Numbered from the stretch's first letter, positions 39,801 through 51,426 are shown. The stretch is 64,000 nucleotides of DNA from Glandiceps talaboti (GCF_964340395.1 NC_135558.1:2619501-2683500), one strand, 5' to 3'. Numbers and translations: made by a program. Notes: a model not told the origin generated them from the letters alone.

Positions 39801-42032
39801 ACCTTGCATAGCTGGTGTTGTAATTGTAAGTGTTGTGCTTACCTTGCCTTGGTGATGTAATTGTAAGTGCTGTACTTACCTTGCATTGGTGATGTAATTG
39901 TAAGTGGTGTTCTTGACATCACACTACCAGATAAAAGTGATGCATTCAAATCAGTCTGTAAAAAAGAATACCAAAAATGGGTGCTATCAGTTAACGTAAC
40001 AGCCAACATTAGTACATACATAGGTACCCTTCATACAATACAATTAAGTAATTATCAATAAACACATATACTATCTTATCCTTTTCTTTAATTGTCAAGG
40101 AAGAAAATTTTGTAGGAATACTACTGTACCTGTCTATTGGGTGTTCCTGGTTCAAATAATGGAGCTACAGGAGGTGCACCTGACTTCTCTTTACTACTCC
40201 CTGTCATACCACTGTAAAACACAACAGATATCAAAACAAAGTATTACCTTACCTGTCGTCAAGTACGTCATCATCAAATTTATGTTTGAAAATCTTAGGT
40301 TTATTTCACTCAACAGTAAATGGGTAAACTGAGTGAGTGTAGAAACACAATCTCTTTTGTCTTGCTACCCTTTTAGGATATTAGGGTGTTTGTGATGTCA
40401 TCACCTGAGATTTTCCCATAAAGCCTTTGCAGAAAAAAGCACAAAATGTTGAACATATATCAAGTGCAGCAGGCAAGATTTCAAAGTTCAGTGAGTTACC
40501 AATATATTAGTTGATCGCCCAAAATCACATTTAAATTGATAGCAGTAATCATTACAAGTGTACTAATGGCAGAAATACATCTGACTGGACTTTTCCTTTA
40601 ATCTAGACTTTTCATCGTTGGTAGTGGCATATAGATTTTTACCTGACAGGAGGTCTATTTGGTGTCCATTCAGACCTACTATCTTTAAATACTGATGATT
40701 GTGGTGTAGTGACACTACTCCTGGACTGTGGTGGACTTGAACTACTGGAGTGTGACCATAACCTGACTGACGAGGATGGCTGAAAAGACAAAACAAGACA
40801 AGTCACTTCAAAACTTGAATTTTGATTTTCCAATCTGCATGGATTCCAGACTATGTGTCAGACTATTCGGTGAGAAAGGTAGGCTGATGATGGGTGAGGG
40901 CACCCAACATGGTGTAGCTTATACACTAGCATTTTCCATAATCAAGAATGACAAATACATGACTCATTATTCCTAGAAAATTTTCAGTTAGGGGTCACAG
41001 GGTGGTCACTGGCTTCTTAGTTAGAAACCAGGAAGGAAGCATCTGGGGTTTAGTGATTATTCTGAAACATTTACATAAGGTGAAGGTGTTTGGAATGTGA
41101 TGATGGGTTTATCAAGAGCCTTGGGGGTACTCCAGAGGACTTACAGGCCATAGTGCATAGTTTAGTTTAGAGAGAACAATGTGAATATAACATGTAGCCA
41201 ATACTCTTTAAAGCATACATAAATTTGTGTAATGAAAGGATATACATTTCCCTATTAAATGTCATGATTGTTTTTAAGTCTTCACAAACCACACGAACAA
41301 CAACTGCAACTGTAAATACGTGGATAAGGCTAATGCCGCAAATCTCTCTATGACTGTATACTAGGTACATACAGACGGTGATGATATAGCTGGGTCTCCC
41401 ATCAAGTAACCAGGTAGGTAAGGCTGTGGATGACTGCTTATACCAACTGGGGAACCCATTGTCATTGGTTCTTGACCACTGTGTATACCTGAGTCATGTT
41501 AAAAAAATAATAAGATTACATAAACATGAGTAGGGAAGTTGATATGTTTATACACACCACAATTTGTACACAGCTTTAGGGAAATTTCATGTGACATTTA
41601 TTGATGTGGTGGGGGTGGATTGAGGGGGGGGGGGTTTGGAGTGGCCATAAATCACAGACAAGGCAAAACTGTTGAGTGGTATGATAAATCAAAGATCTAG
41701 TATTGTTTTACAAATTATTCCCGGTTCACACAACTGCGTGCACGACTAACAGACCGACTTCGCTCCGCCCAGTTCGTATAAACGTGTCGACTTCTGATAG
41801 TGATAGCCCATGACACTCATGCAACTAATGTCATGATCTGTCCGTCGATCTCAAGAATCGTTTTCTAATTTAGATTCAGAAAAGTTCCAGGGAAAAGTTC
41901 TATGTTCGAGGGAAATACAAACAACTCAATGAATATTCTGGTTGAATCATAATTACATAACACAAAATTGTTCTTTCCGTTTGATGATGTGACTCAACTT
42001 TTAAAACAATTGAACATACCCGATGTGTCCAT
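35599..42032 (-). CDS. NUP35: Nucleoporin NUP35 (Nup53), complete, 11 coding exons, 314 aa
   Basis: Inner-ring nucleoporin that binds Nup93/Nup155 and NDC1 and helps assemble the nuclear pore. Exons in transcript order: 42032-42020, 41488-41373, 40779-40643, 40211-40130, 39955-39880, 39456-39387, 39065-39015, 38067-37998, 37095-36967, 36621-36499, 35676-35599. They total 945 nt, all phases agree and all junctions are GT-AG. Visible: [10 protein letters not shown] near residue 30, [13 protein letters not shown] before the domain, then the Nup35-type RRM (about residues 175-248) with [30 protein letters not shown] and [17 protein letters not shown]. The protein ends [10 protein letters not shown], the membrane-binding amphipathic tail seen in vertebrate NUP35. 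Human NUP35 has 326 residues. An in-frame TAA lies directly before the ATG. Exons 5 and 10 each have their 3' end and donor tandemly repeated in the intron. Confidence 0.97.
36055..36539 (-). repeat. Tandem array seeded by NUP35 exon 10 end and donor, 40-bp unit
   Basis: About 11 copies. On the minus strand each reads AAGCTGYCTYTAGTCMATAC then CARGTAAGTTAG, alternating CAGGTAAGT and CAAGTAAGT versions (an 80-bp higher order). The distal end, at about 36060, still carries more exon ('taactgctgcctaacaag' against 'tgactgctgcctaccaag'). Confidence 0.95.
36499..36621 (-). CDS. NUP35: NUP35 coding exon 10
   Basis: 41 codons, [20 protein letters not shown] through [15 protein letters not shown]. 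Compare MRPLATAYK in vertebrates. Donor GTAAGT is the first of a long ladder. Confidence 0.94.
36775..36860 (+). repeat. (GT)n and GTAT/ATTT microsatellite in NUP35 intron
   Basis: Simple repeat between exons 9 and 10, including GTGTGT and ATTTATTT runs. Confidence 0.85.
36967..37095 (-). CDS. NUP35: NUP35 coding exon 9
   Basis: 43 codons, with [20 protein letters not shown] and [15 protein letters not shown], the second half of the RRM. Donor GTCAGT. Confidence 0.97.
37120..37985. repeat. NUP35 intron 8 with degenerate tandem repeat
   Basis: From 37740 to 37985, copies of 'acataatc...ccac...gccttgtt...acatgc...aacatcattcatgt' recur at about 60-70 bp. A T-rich GTTTTGTTTG stretch lies at 37380-37440. 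No exon seen. Confidence 0.55.
37998..38067 (-). CDS. NUP35: NUP35 coding exon 8
   Basis: [20 protein letters not shown] then RHV, the first RRM helix. Acceptor GTAG, donor GTAAGT. Confidence 0.96.
38171..38400. mobile_element. Fold-back element, CAATCTGATT family, copy 1
   Basis: Inverted ends CAATCTGATTAAAATCTGAT and its complement. Arms also share 'ggaatacagctacattgctt' and its inverse. Lies in NUP35 intron 7. Shares its terminal sequence with 46857-47102. Confidence 0.85.
38405..38660 (+). repeat. Tandem repeat, about 57-bp unit
   Basis: Three to four copies of 'gagaacctgggattgaaa' followed by 'aataaccactaat'. Confidence 0.75.
38686..38940. mobile_element. MULE-like MITE with perfect 9-bp target duplication
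   Basis: Terminal inverted repeats TAGACTGTCGACAGTC and its complement extend at least 34 bp (to CTTTTTTGCTA). CTATAAAAC occurs directly outside both ends (38677-38685 and 38941-38949). A 9-bp duplication is typical of Mutator-like elements. No ORF. In NUP35 intron 7. Confidence 0.88.
39015..39065 (-). CDS. NUP35: NUP35 coding exon 7
   Basis: 16 codons, [16 protein letters not shown], opening the RRM. Donor GTAAGT. Confidence 0.96.
39387..39456 (-). CDS. NUP35: NUP35 coding exon 6
   Basis: Residues 142-164, [20 protein letters not shown] then FTQ, the SPAQ-DPF-TQG signature before the RRM. Confidence 0.96.
39604..39913 (-). repeat. Tandem array seeded by NUP35 exon 5 end and donor, 37-39-bp unit
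   Basis: About eight copies. On the minus strand each carries CACTTACAATTACATCACC, then GGCAAGGTAAG. Several keep an intact GTAAG donor; two are mutated (TTTCCC and TTCCC on plus). Confidence 0.95.
39880..39955 (-). CDS. NUP35: NUP35 coding exon 5
   Basis: Residues 117-141, [20 protein letters not shown] then TSPMQ. The real donor is at 39879-39874; nearly identical decoys follow in the intron. Confidence 0.9.
40130..40211 (-). CDS. NUP35: NUP35 coding exon 4
   Basis: Residues 89-116, with [19 protein letters not shown]. Compare KDKSGAPPV in vertebrates. Donor GTACAG. Confidence 0.93.
40643..40779 (-). CDS. NUP35: NUP35 coding exon 3
   Basis: Residues 44-88, serine/proline-rich and disordered, ending [10 protein letters not shown]. 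Acceptor TTTCAG, donor GTAAAA. Confidence 0.92.
41373..41488 (-). CDS. NUP35: NUP35 coding exon 2
   Basis: Residues 5-43, with [20 protein letters not shown] and GDPAISSPS, matching the N-terminal motif of vertebrate NUP35. Acceptor CTCAG, donor GTATGT. Confidence 0.95.
42020..42032 (-). CDS. NUP35: NUP35 coding exon 1
   Basis: 13 bp, MDTS plus one base of Gly5, donor GTATGT, with in-frame TAA immediately upstream. Found by working back from exon 2 phase. Confidence 0.85.
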
Positions 42033-42753
42033 TTATGAACGTGTTGAAGACACTTCCGTCGTTTGAAAATGGCGGAAGTATTATCCCATGATTCTTAGGA
42101 ATTTGAGGTCAGAGGTCGAGTCTGTGGCTGTTAAATTTACTATCGCCCCTCCTATAACAGGAACATAAAACCCTTTCGTGCGCTTATTAATTAGTTTCAA
42201 TATTTTGATGTTCACATCTTAATTGTTCTAGATATGACGATTTAACCACATATTAGCATATAAGTGATGAATTAGACGTGAAATAGCAATAAGCAATATA
42301 CATTTGCTACCGGATGTGTCAAAGACAAAGGGTGATAGCAGTAAAAGGCACAGCTAATAATTGCTCAGTTTGCTCTCGGATGATGAGAAAATATAGTGCA
42401 GTGACTGTGTTGTAGATGATGGTGATGACATAGTGCTAAAGGAACAACGATAAGATTTAACGTCGGCATTCCATAACGTTTGAAACTGTGTCTTAACAAA
42501 GGTAAGCACTGCACATAAATATTGTCCAAAAATGCACAACACATCGGCGCCTAATTTGAAACGAACAGATATCAATACATTACGAATACGACCCTTCGCT
42601 TCGCTACCTGTACATGATCCCCTTGTTGGTGTAGGGGCCCTTCGTAATGTCGATGGGTACTTCCTCAAATCAAGCCCAGCCCAAGTTGCATTTCCTTTCA
42701 TAATGTAAACAAAGTAACGGGAAATGTAAAACTGTAACGTATCATATTCACAG
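42033..42753. promoter_or_regulatory. Divergent promoter region upstream of NUP35
   Basis: CpG dinucleotides are clearly more frequent from about 42020 to 42700 than in the introns. It must contain the NUP35 5' UTR and promoter. A plus-strand donor-like AAAG|GTAAGC at 42500 suggests a transcript also leaves rightwards, perhaps a 5' exon of RIPOR. Confidence 0.5.
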
Positions 42754-43032
42754 ATGGAAAATCAGTGGATTTTTCAGACAGATGCTGTACAATGTGTCGT
42801 ATTGTTGTTGTTGTCAATTTGTTTATTTTTGTCACCACTAACGTCACTGTATTTGTTACATTACTCATTCGCATCGCAAGTGTGCTGCGTTTGTTTGCTG
42901 TGTGTATTACCAATGTTAGCACAGTTTGAATCTTGTAATGGTAGCCGCAAGCATGTTGTTGTTGGTTTGTTGCTTCCCCGAAACTCAGACCACCAAACAA
43001 GTTGGTCTGACTCTGAGTACGAAATAAGGTGA
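42754..43032 (+). CDS. Possible small membrane protein ORF or 5' exon, 92 aa
   Basis: Complete ORF starting MENQWIFQTDAVQ, with two hydrophobic segments (about residues 13-36 and 43-57) and a polar acidic end, SDSEYEIR. Not a family I recognise. A donor-like ATAAG|GTGATT overlaps its end. It has an antisense ORF over nearly the same span, so coding is uncertain. It could be a small integral membrane protein gene, or the first (untranslated) exon of a RIPOR transcript: joined to 56870 it would stop after 21 more codons. Confidence 0.25.
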   Translation: MENQWIFQTDAVQCVVLLLLSICLFLSPLTSLYLLHYSFASQVCCVCLLCVLPMLAQFESCNGSRKHVVVGLLLPRNSDHQTSWSDSEYEIR

Positions 43033-45756
43033 TTCAACGACCAAATATTAAATATACTCCTATTTTAATATTGTCATTTATTTTTCCCCTCACCTAATTC
43101 AACAAAATAGACCCCCATCCTCTTTTAACCTAGATCAGCACCAAATACAAAACACAGGGACAGTTTTTGGCGAAATATTTACTTTTCTCAAATCATTTAG
43201 GAATAATTTGATCCCACACTCCAGCATATACTGGCTTTCAAATTCTGCCGTTATAAAATGACAGTTACCATCCAGATTCCAACCCCTACTACCAATTTGA
43301 TCTCAGACAATCCTGCATCCCAGTGTCAAACAAATTTGAAAAGTTGTTATTCTGACAGGACATCTTAAGGGTGTGTACATGAGAAAAATCTGCATATTAA
43401 AATCCTCTTAGAAAAAAAATGAAATTCAATATGAAAACCATGAGTGGCCAAAACGGAAGAAAAAAAACATTACAAACTGTGTGATGTATAATTCATTTTT
43501 TTTATCAGACCAAAATATAGACAGCTCACAAGTGTCATGTTATCCTCATATTGACACCATAAACTTAGAGTAGATCTTCAAAGTAAAATGATGTGCTCGC
43601 TAAAAGACCATAATAAAATTACTGATTGGACCACCTTCACTGTTAGTGATATGCAGACAGTAGTTGTCAATCTCAGCAAACATTTCATTGATTTACATTT
43701 CATAAAAAGCATGTATATTTCATGGCACAAACTCTGAGAATATTTAGTAGTTCGTGAGTCATTTAGAGGTTTTGTATAGTATCCAGTCTTAGGTTCAAGT
43801 GATAAGCTGGTATAATCTATCTGACCTGACTTGAACTTTAAGTGAGAGTGTAAAATCTGTCTCATTTTCCTATTTCCTATAGTTTGCTTTTAGAGTTTTG
43901 AGAGACACACAATAGTTGTGTTGGTATATAACATCATTTCAAAATCAACTGTTTTGTTTTGTTTTGGGTTATATATTATATTTTGTCTAACTCCTATTGT
44001 AAGTTTCAGAAATCATTCAGTACATATGGCCATGAAGAGTGAAATATTGAATCATCACTTTGTTCCTCTTCAATTGCTAATTTAAGAATCTATTATTTTA
44101 TGAACTGTACACTTAGTTAGTAGGAGTATCCCAGTGTTAGCATCTCAAAGATATAATCTTTATCCTTGGTAGTATCTTTATACAGATGTCTGTGCTCTCA
44201 GTGACCTACTTTCGTGTAGTAAAGTGTTACCCCAGAGGGATTATTCATTTTGAAATTCTATTCCGAGGTTAATCAGTGCATGGTATTGAGAAAACAAACT
44301 GGACTGAAAAAAGGTTTTGTTTCGAAAATCATGTGTCAAAGTTCATATTCCTTGAAAATTCAGCTATTTCAGTACCTTAGTCAGACCATGGAGGTATAAG
44401 GGGAGTCAGACAGTGTCACAGTACAGTGACAGAAAATTCCAGGGTTCTTTGTTATCCATGTCAGGTCAAAGGTCACAGACTAAATCTAGTAGAACTGAAT
44501 GAAGCAGTATTGTTTATGTTTGGAAATCATATATAATGTATAGTGTCAAGGATACATGTATGTTGTTAATTGTCTCATAAACAACTAACTCTGGACTGTA
44601 GACTGGGATCTTTCAAATGTTTGTTTGTTTGTTTGTTTGTTTGTTTGTTAGTACTACCAACTTCACTGTATTGTATGCAGTGTCATATTTCATCAGCGTT
44701 ATTGCTTGACTTTTGCTTATAAATGGCAATACACTGTGTTTTGTAATATAACTTGCATGTGAATGTATACCCTTCACTTGACCCCACTACCCTTTTATGT
44801 TCTGTATGTGACTTGATGTGAACTGATATTGCATGTATTCTCTGCCAGTCCTGTTTACAGATTGATAGCCCAGGGACCTGCATGTACTTGACAATGTCAT
44901 TTGCCAGTACAATGTATGTCAAGCCAGCTAGTCAGGTCTCTGGGCAAGCAGTTCAAGTATTGATTCTGAAAATGTACAGAAAATGATAACAGCACCTACA
45001 CACTCTTAGACTGAAAAAATAAACTAAAAATAAAATAAAATTCCTCATTGTTTGCAGTTTGCATTGAACTTCATAAACAACAACAAATTTATCAGTCAAT
45101 TCAAAATATAGGAACAGCAGGCAAAATATAAAAATCAACATGTCTGGCATTGATTTATTGGAATTGATTTAATATCTGACCAATATTATATCTTTCAAAG
45201 TCAAACTATACCAGATTTCTGAAAACCAAGAACTATGAATGTTTCAAGCAATATCCAATATGGTGCTTATCATACACAGTCTGATATGTAATGTTATATA
45301 TATGTTTAATTTGTTTTGAAAAAAAGTGACTTATAAGTCCGAAAGTGCTGGGCAGATGTATATCTGTATACGTATATTTATTGTAAATTATTGTAAATCT
45401 GCATATCACTATAATAAACTGCTGCTACTAATATATGATCACTATGACCAAGACAAAAACATAACGTAATACAAAGAACAGTCTAAAGGGGCACAAGCTG
45501 AGTTTATACATGTTTGATTACATTTTTTGCTACATATTCAAAAGGCACTCATAGTATTTTGTTTACCAAAGTATACTTAATAACCGTCTCATACAATTGA
45601 CGGAACTCAAAGCTTGTATTAAGATATAATGTGTAAATGATCAGATGACTAAATTATTATATGTATATAAAATGTAAAGGAAATATCTATTATGCAACCA
45701 ACTGTTCTAACAATGCCAAAAGACAATGGTAATGTCATTGCAGGCATATATTGACA

Positions 45757-45969
45757 TTAACCCTTTCATGACTAGAGACGAGTTTTAAATAATATGGGGA
45801 CCCAATTTATATGAATATTTTTATAATTACAATAATATTACTTTATTAGGAAGTAACATTTCTTTAATTCCAGTCTAAAATGAAGCTGATATATGCCAAA
45901 AACTTACATAAAACAAGAATTTTGTCCAAACAATTTTGGCAGGAATGTTTTCAGTATTGAAGGGGTTAA
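45757..45969. mobile_element. piggyBac-like MITE, copy 2
   Basis: TTAA at both ends; begins CCCTTTCATGACTAGAGACG and ends with imperfect ATTGAAGGGG. Same size and same internal 'aatattactt' and 'gaagtaac' blocks as 13410-13621. Confidence 0.75.
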
Positions 45970-46093
45970 TATTATACACACGTACATGAATACTTTACTC
46001 AAGGTTTTATGTGGTAAGAATTTTATACTTAAAAAATTTATAAATTTAGCTTGTGCCACTTTAAATTAAGCTAGGAGACTACTAGCTCATCCG

Positions 46094-46125
46094 ATACATC
46101 AGATTTTAATCAGATTGAATGTACA
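46094..46125. repeat. Solo terminal repeat of the CAATCTGATT family
   Basis: 'acatcagattttaatcagat' then TGAATGTA, without a matching second arm nearby; a remnant end of the element at 46857-47102. Confidence 0.6.
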
Positions 46126-46204
46126 GCTGTCATAAAGTGGCAAAAGAAAGTACATTGAAGGAGCAACAGTCAGTCTTGTATACATGGAAACTACTTTGTC
46201 TGTA

Positions 46205-46460
46205 AGCAGGAATAGTATAGCCCCTGCATGGATTTGATCTAAAGCTTTGCTGTTATAATTTGCATCTATCTGTCTGTAAATGTAATGTTATATGACCATT
46301 TATGCTGCATGGATTTGACAGAGCTTTGATGTTGTAAGTTGCATATGTCGATCTGTAAATGTAATGTTATATGGCCATGTATGCTGGATATTGATTTGAC
46401 ACAAAGCTTCGCTGTTGTAAGTTTGTCCATCTATCTATCTGTAAATGTAATGTTATATGG
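46205..46460 (+). repeat. Tandem repeat, about 80-bp unit, three copies
   Basis: 'ctgtaaatgtaatgttatat' and 'atttgacagagctttg'-like words recur three times. Confidence 0.8.
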
Positions 46461-46856
46461 CAGTTCATTTACTAACAAAACTATTCTTCTTCTCTTTTTA
46501 ACAAACAACAAATCCTGTTGCAGAAACCAACATGTAAGTTCAGCTAATTTCATTTCATTTTCTTGCCCTATCCTTCTACTTCAGATGTAGGCCATCTGCA
46601 TTTATTTCTTTGTTTCCCAAAAGTGTGGTGCATAGCCAGTCTCAAAATGCAATACTTGAGGCCATTTTAATTTACCTATTTGTTTCCCAGAGTGTACCTG
46701 TAGTACACATTTTATCTCAAAATACTGTATTTGCTCAGCTGTCTGACCTTACAGTGTAAAGATATTCATTCATGTACCAGAAGGTTTGCATGTAAGCTGT
46801 AATAAACTTCAGTTTCTATACAATATATGACATCATTCTTCATGAGTATGCTGGAG

Positions 46857-47102
46857 TACATGCAATCTGATTAAAATCTGATGTTGGATAGGCTGGTTTT
46901 CGTGTATTTACCTTTATTCCATCGTTATTGCGTCTTTTACGTGAGTTTTTTTTTTCCTGGGCGAACGCCTTTCTAAATTGTTAGAAAGGCGTTCGCCCAG
47001 GAAAAAAAAAATCTCACGTAAAAGATGCAATAACGATGGAATAAAGGTAAATACAGGAAAACCAGCCTATCTAACATCAGATTTTAATCAGATTGCATGT
47101 AC
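46857..47102. mobile_element. Fold-back element, CAATCTGATT family, copy 2
   Basis: Arms about 115 bp and nearly perfect: ACATGCAATCTGATT...GGCGAACGCCTTTCTAA | TTAGAAAGGCGTTCGCC...GATTGCATGT. The centre is at about 46978. Confidence 0.92.
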
Positions 47103-47751
47103 ATGTACATGTACATTGTATGTCGTTTATACTGATGTGTTCTTTTGTTTTATATATTAATTCCATCTGTCATTTTCTGGAAAGAGCAACATACAGTTGT
47201 ATGAACTGAATAATTAAACCAATATGAAACCCATCAGACATTTTTGAATGAATTTTTGCGATATATTTACTGTACATGTAACTTTATTTGAACACTGATG
47301 CAAATGAAACTGGCCAAATAGACTCAAAACATACATGTATTCTTTTAAACCTCACATAATCCATGTCAGCTGAGAGGACAGGATATCGCCAGTCCATTCA
47401 AATTACATCCTTTATTTCTCAAATTCTGACAACTTCTGAATCAGTGAATTCAGTATCTGTCAAATACAACCCTAAGTCAACATATAAAAATATGGGAAAT
47501 TCTAAATAATTTATCAGTAAAAATTGTCAACAGATTCATCTGGTTTATTCTGAAGTGCTCCACTTTAAGGAAACAGATTAATACATGCAGATGTTGTGAT
47601 AATCCATAAATATAATATAGTAGTGTAATATAGTTACTGATATATAAATTATGTAAATGTTTATTTTCAGCTCTTTTCTATGAATATGTGATAACAATAT
47701 GCAATGTCACATGTATATATATATGTACTGTACTTGTTATGGCTGTTCTGT

Positions 47752-48074
<323 letters not shown>

Positions 48075-49280
48075 TACAGTATGTCTGTGTTGTTGCCTGT
48101 AATATAATTCTGTCATCAGTTTGTAATATGTTGATAAAGGAAAGGGCTGCAGTATGGTTTTACGTATTGAAGATTATATGGCACTCATCGCAGCTATCAA
48201 ACCATGTCTGTAATGTATCATGTACTCATTTCACAGGTGTTACATGATAACAAAACTCTGGAAATTTGAAATCAAAATTGTGTGTAAGATTGAAGGGACG
48301 CCCTCAGTCTTTAGATTATTGCAAGAATAGCTGGCTAACACTATAAGCATCTTTCTCTGAAAAACTCTTGAGTAAATGCTGCTGCTTGGCTCTTCATTTG
48401 ATAATTACAAATATTGGTGCTAGTAATCACATAGATGATGTGACTTGAACTCGATCAGTACTACATGCACAGCATAGAATAGCCATTTTATAGGGAAATA
48501 CTTACAGAATACCACTATCTACATTTGTATCAACTAACACAATTACTGTGATGGTGTATAAGGTTAACAGATTTCAAAGATTTCAAATGAAGCTATGGAT
48601 GCTGTTTAGAAATTAGATACATGTATATCATATGTATTCATTTGACTTGAAACACTTCTATAAAACTACCAATATCGGCTTTATACAACAGCCTTACTGT
48701 ACAGTGTGCACATCAGAATACCACTACCCACCCAACATAGCCAATTACTGTGTTGCTTAATTACAAGGGACTTATATAATTGTAAGGGAATGGATTACAA
48801 CAGAAGCTAAATGACTGTTATTGACTCTCTCATCAAGTTTACTTCATTCCTTATTCCTTAATTAGATTAACCTTTCACCATCTGTTCTAGCTATACAGTC
48901 AAATATTCCCCACCCTTGCCTTAGTATTGTACAGTATATGTATTATACAGTGTACAGTAGCCACATGTGTAAACAAAACATAGCTCTCAACATTGTTTTA
49001 TTGTAGAACATATCATATGGTTAGAAACAAAACATAGCTGTGAACATTGTTTCATTGTGTCAATGTAGAACATACTGATAGTATAGCAGTGACCAATGGC
49101 ACATACACTACTACACCCTGTATCTAAACTTTTAGATTTATTAGACAATGGAAATCAATAGGAAACTGCAGCTGAAACATTGGAATAATTCACTGGGCTA
49201 AATCTGACTATTCAAGCCGTGTATACTGAAGGCTATCAATTACAGTAGGACTGTATGTGCAACTATTAAGATATATGATG

Positions 49281-49365
49281 TAGTCTCGGTTACCCAGACC
49301 CTCGTCACTGGGGGAGGTGTCCTAGGCAGAGCCCCCAGTGGCGAGAGTCTGGGTAATCGAGACTA
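49281..49365. mobile_element. Small fold-back, TAGTCTCGG family, copy 1
   Basis: TAGTCTCGGTTACCCAG at one end and CTGGGTAATCGAGACTA at the other, 85 bp, TA at both borders. Confidence 0.85.
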
Positions 49366-49689
49366 TAAAGATAAGACAGTGTGAGATATATTTACATGTA
49401 AAGGAGTACAAACCACTAATGTACAAACCACAGATATACCATTGAATCTTTGCCTATCAAAACGATGAATCACAACTTGTCAGAGTACAAATTACTGTAA
49501 ATTCTCCTTTCAGCGAATCAAGTGTATAACCAGTGTCAGTACATTACCTTCTTGTTTACCTAATATTTTGCATAGGTATTTCAAATACATTTCCATTTGA
49601 TTACGTGCTTTACTGCAAACTATCAAAGAATAAGAATACCCCCTTACCTCTCCCCTTTACCCATCAGTTTTCTGAAAGTCTACAGTAAG

Positions 49690-49706
49690 TACCCCCCCCC
49701 CCCCAA
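49690..49706 (+). repeat. Poly-C tract
   Basis: Pure C run; similar tracts occur at about 34125 and 56251. Confidence 0.9.
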
Positions 49707-50099
49707 TGCCATTTGAGTCCTACAATTATTATGTGGTTATAATAAGACTATTGGTACATTAGGTTTATTCATCTAATAGCTCTATTTATCATGATACTAT
49801 CAGTATGTGGTTACAAAATAGTATGTTATTAGTACTATAGTACGGTGCCTCAATTACCAAACTCTGTGTGCCTTCATTTCTACAATGGTGTAGTAGGACT
49901 GTGTATTACAAGAAATTGCTTCGCATTAGTAGGGCATCAAATTGTTTTGAGGACACTTGGACAACAACATTAATAAACAAGTCAAAAATTAAGACCAAAA
50001 TAATATGAAAAATATTGTCCACTGGGATTGTAAATATTAAGGATAGATGTGAAGACTTAGCTTGCACTGACCAGTGCTTGAATGTACAGTATTGTACCA

Positions 50100-50208
50100 T
50101 AGTCTCGGTTACCCAGCCTCATGCTATTTGGGGCCCACACTACACCCCCCCACCCACCCCCAGCAGTGGTGTAACCCTCAATGGCAAGAGGCTGGGTAAT
50201 CAAGACTA
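50100..50208. mobile_element. Small fold-back, TAGTCTCGG family, copy 2
   Basis: Same ends as 49281-49365 with a longer C-rich centre, 109 bp. Confidence 0.85.
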
Positions 50209-50827
50209 GTTTTACCACAATGAAAATAGATTTCATCATTTCCACTTGTAACCTGAGATGAAACCTGGAATAAATTAGGAGTGAGTCACTTTGTAAACAA
50301 CAGTTGGTAGAGATGATAACATTCATTCCTAAGCAGAGAGAGGATGTATTGATATGTAATTGATCTCGGCACCAGTTCCTGAAAGTACATGTACAGGGTT
50401 GGGTCTGCCATGTTTCCTGATCAACATTGTGATACCAAATTATAAAACTGGTATCACAAACTCCTGTCCTGAAAAGCTTTGTGTACATACATTTTATATT
50501 CATGTCTACCTAACATATTGATTCTAAATATAATTCTAGATGGGAAAAGGATATGAAATTTTGACTCATCATTTTGAAAATAGCATTATATGTAAAGGTT
50601 ATTTCTTTATGCAGAAAGGAACTAAACTGTGTTCAAAAAATGAAATGATTTATGGTATGATACATTTCAAGTGTTATTGTAGTGGAATGTATGCAGACAG
50701 TCAGTGTATTCTCCTTTGAATGAATTAACCACATGGGGTAGAGCTATATGATACAGTAGCTAGCTGAGATCACTTGTGCAGGCCATCAATTTTCAGCTGC
50801 AGAGGACAGACAGGTTTCACATGATCA

Positions 50828-51005
50828 AGGCTAACATGTACTGAATCTATGACTGTGCTACACTCAGTTGATTTTAGCCTTTATCATGGCCTGTCGCTAA
50901 CCTAGCAATACTTTCTCCTAGCATGTCTAATTGAATCTATGACTGTGCTACACTCAGTTGATCATAGCCTTTATCATGGCCTGTCGCTAACCTAGCAATA
51001 CTTTC
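50828..51005 (+). repeat. Tandem duplication of about 115 bp or less
   Basis: 'gactgtgctacactcagttg', 'tttatcatggcctgtcgcta' and 'acctagcaatactttctcc' occur twice; weaker copies of 'ctgaatctgtgact' follow to 51200. Confidence 0.85.
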
Positions 51006-51340
51006 TCCAGCCTGTCTAATGGCTAAAGATGTGACTGTGCCACACTTATTGGAGTTACATGTAGCCTGTCTACTGACTGAATCTGTGACTCACTTATGTT
51101 CCTCCTAACCTGTTTACATGTACTGGTTGAATCTACATGTATGACTCCACTACATACATTCTGAGCTTGACTTCTGACTGAATCTGTTACTCCACTACAT
51201 TTGTATGCTCTTTTCTATGCTTAGACTGCTGTATACTGGCTGCATCTGAGCGTCTGCTATCCTTATTCATCAGAACAAACATAGACTCCCAGATTCTGCC
51301 ACCAGACAGGCTTTATGGTACAGAGATATTAAATGCATTG

Positions 51341-51426
51341 TCGCAAACCATGACAGTTTTACGGTACCGTTCTTAACGAGCCGGTCCCTACTTTTATTTC
51401 GAAGAAAAAATAGCTGTGGTTTGCGA
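51341..51426. mobile_element. Small fold-back, TCGCAAACCA family, copy 1
   Basis: TCGCAAACCATG at one end and GTGGTTTGCGA at the other; shares 'ttttacgg' and 'gttcttaac' with 63271-63360. Confidence 0.8.

Noticed and set aside
42354-42701. 115-codon minus-strand ORF upstream of NUP35
   Set aside because: No family resemblance, lies in the CpG-rich promoter stretch, and NUP35 already has a phase-matched first exon at 42020-42032 with an upstream stop.
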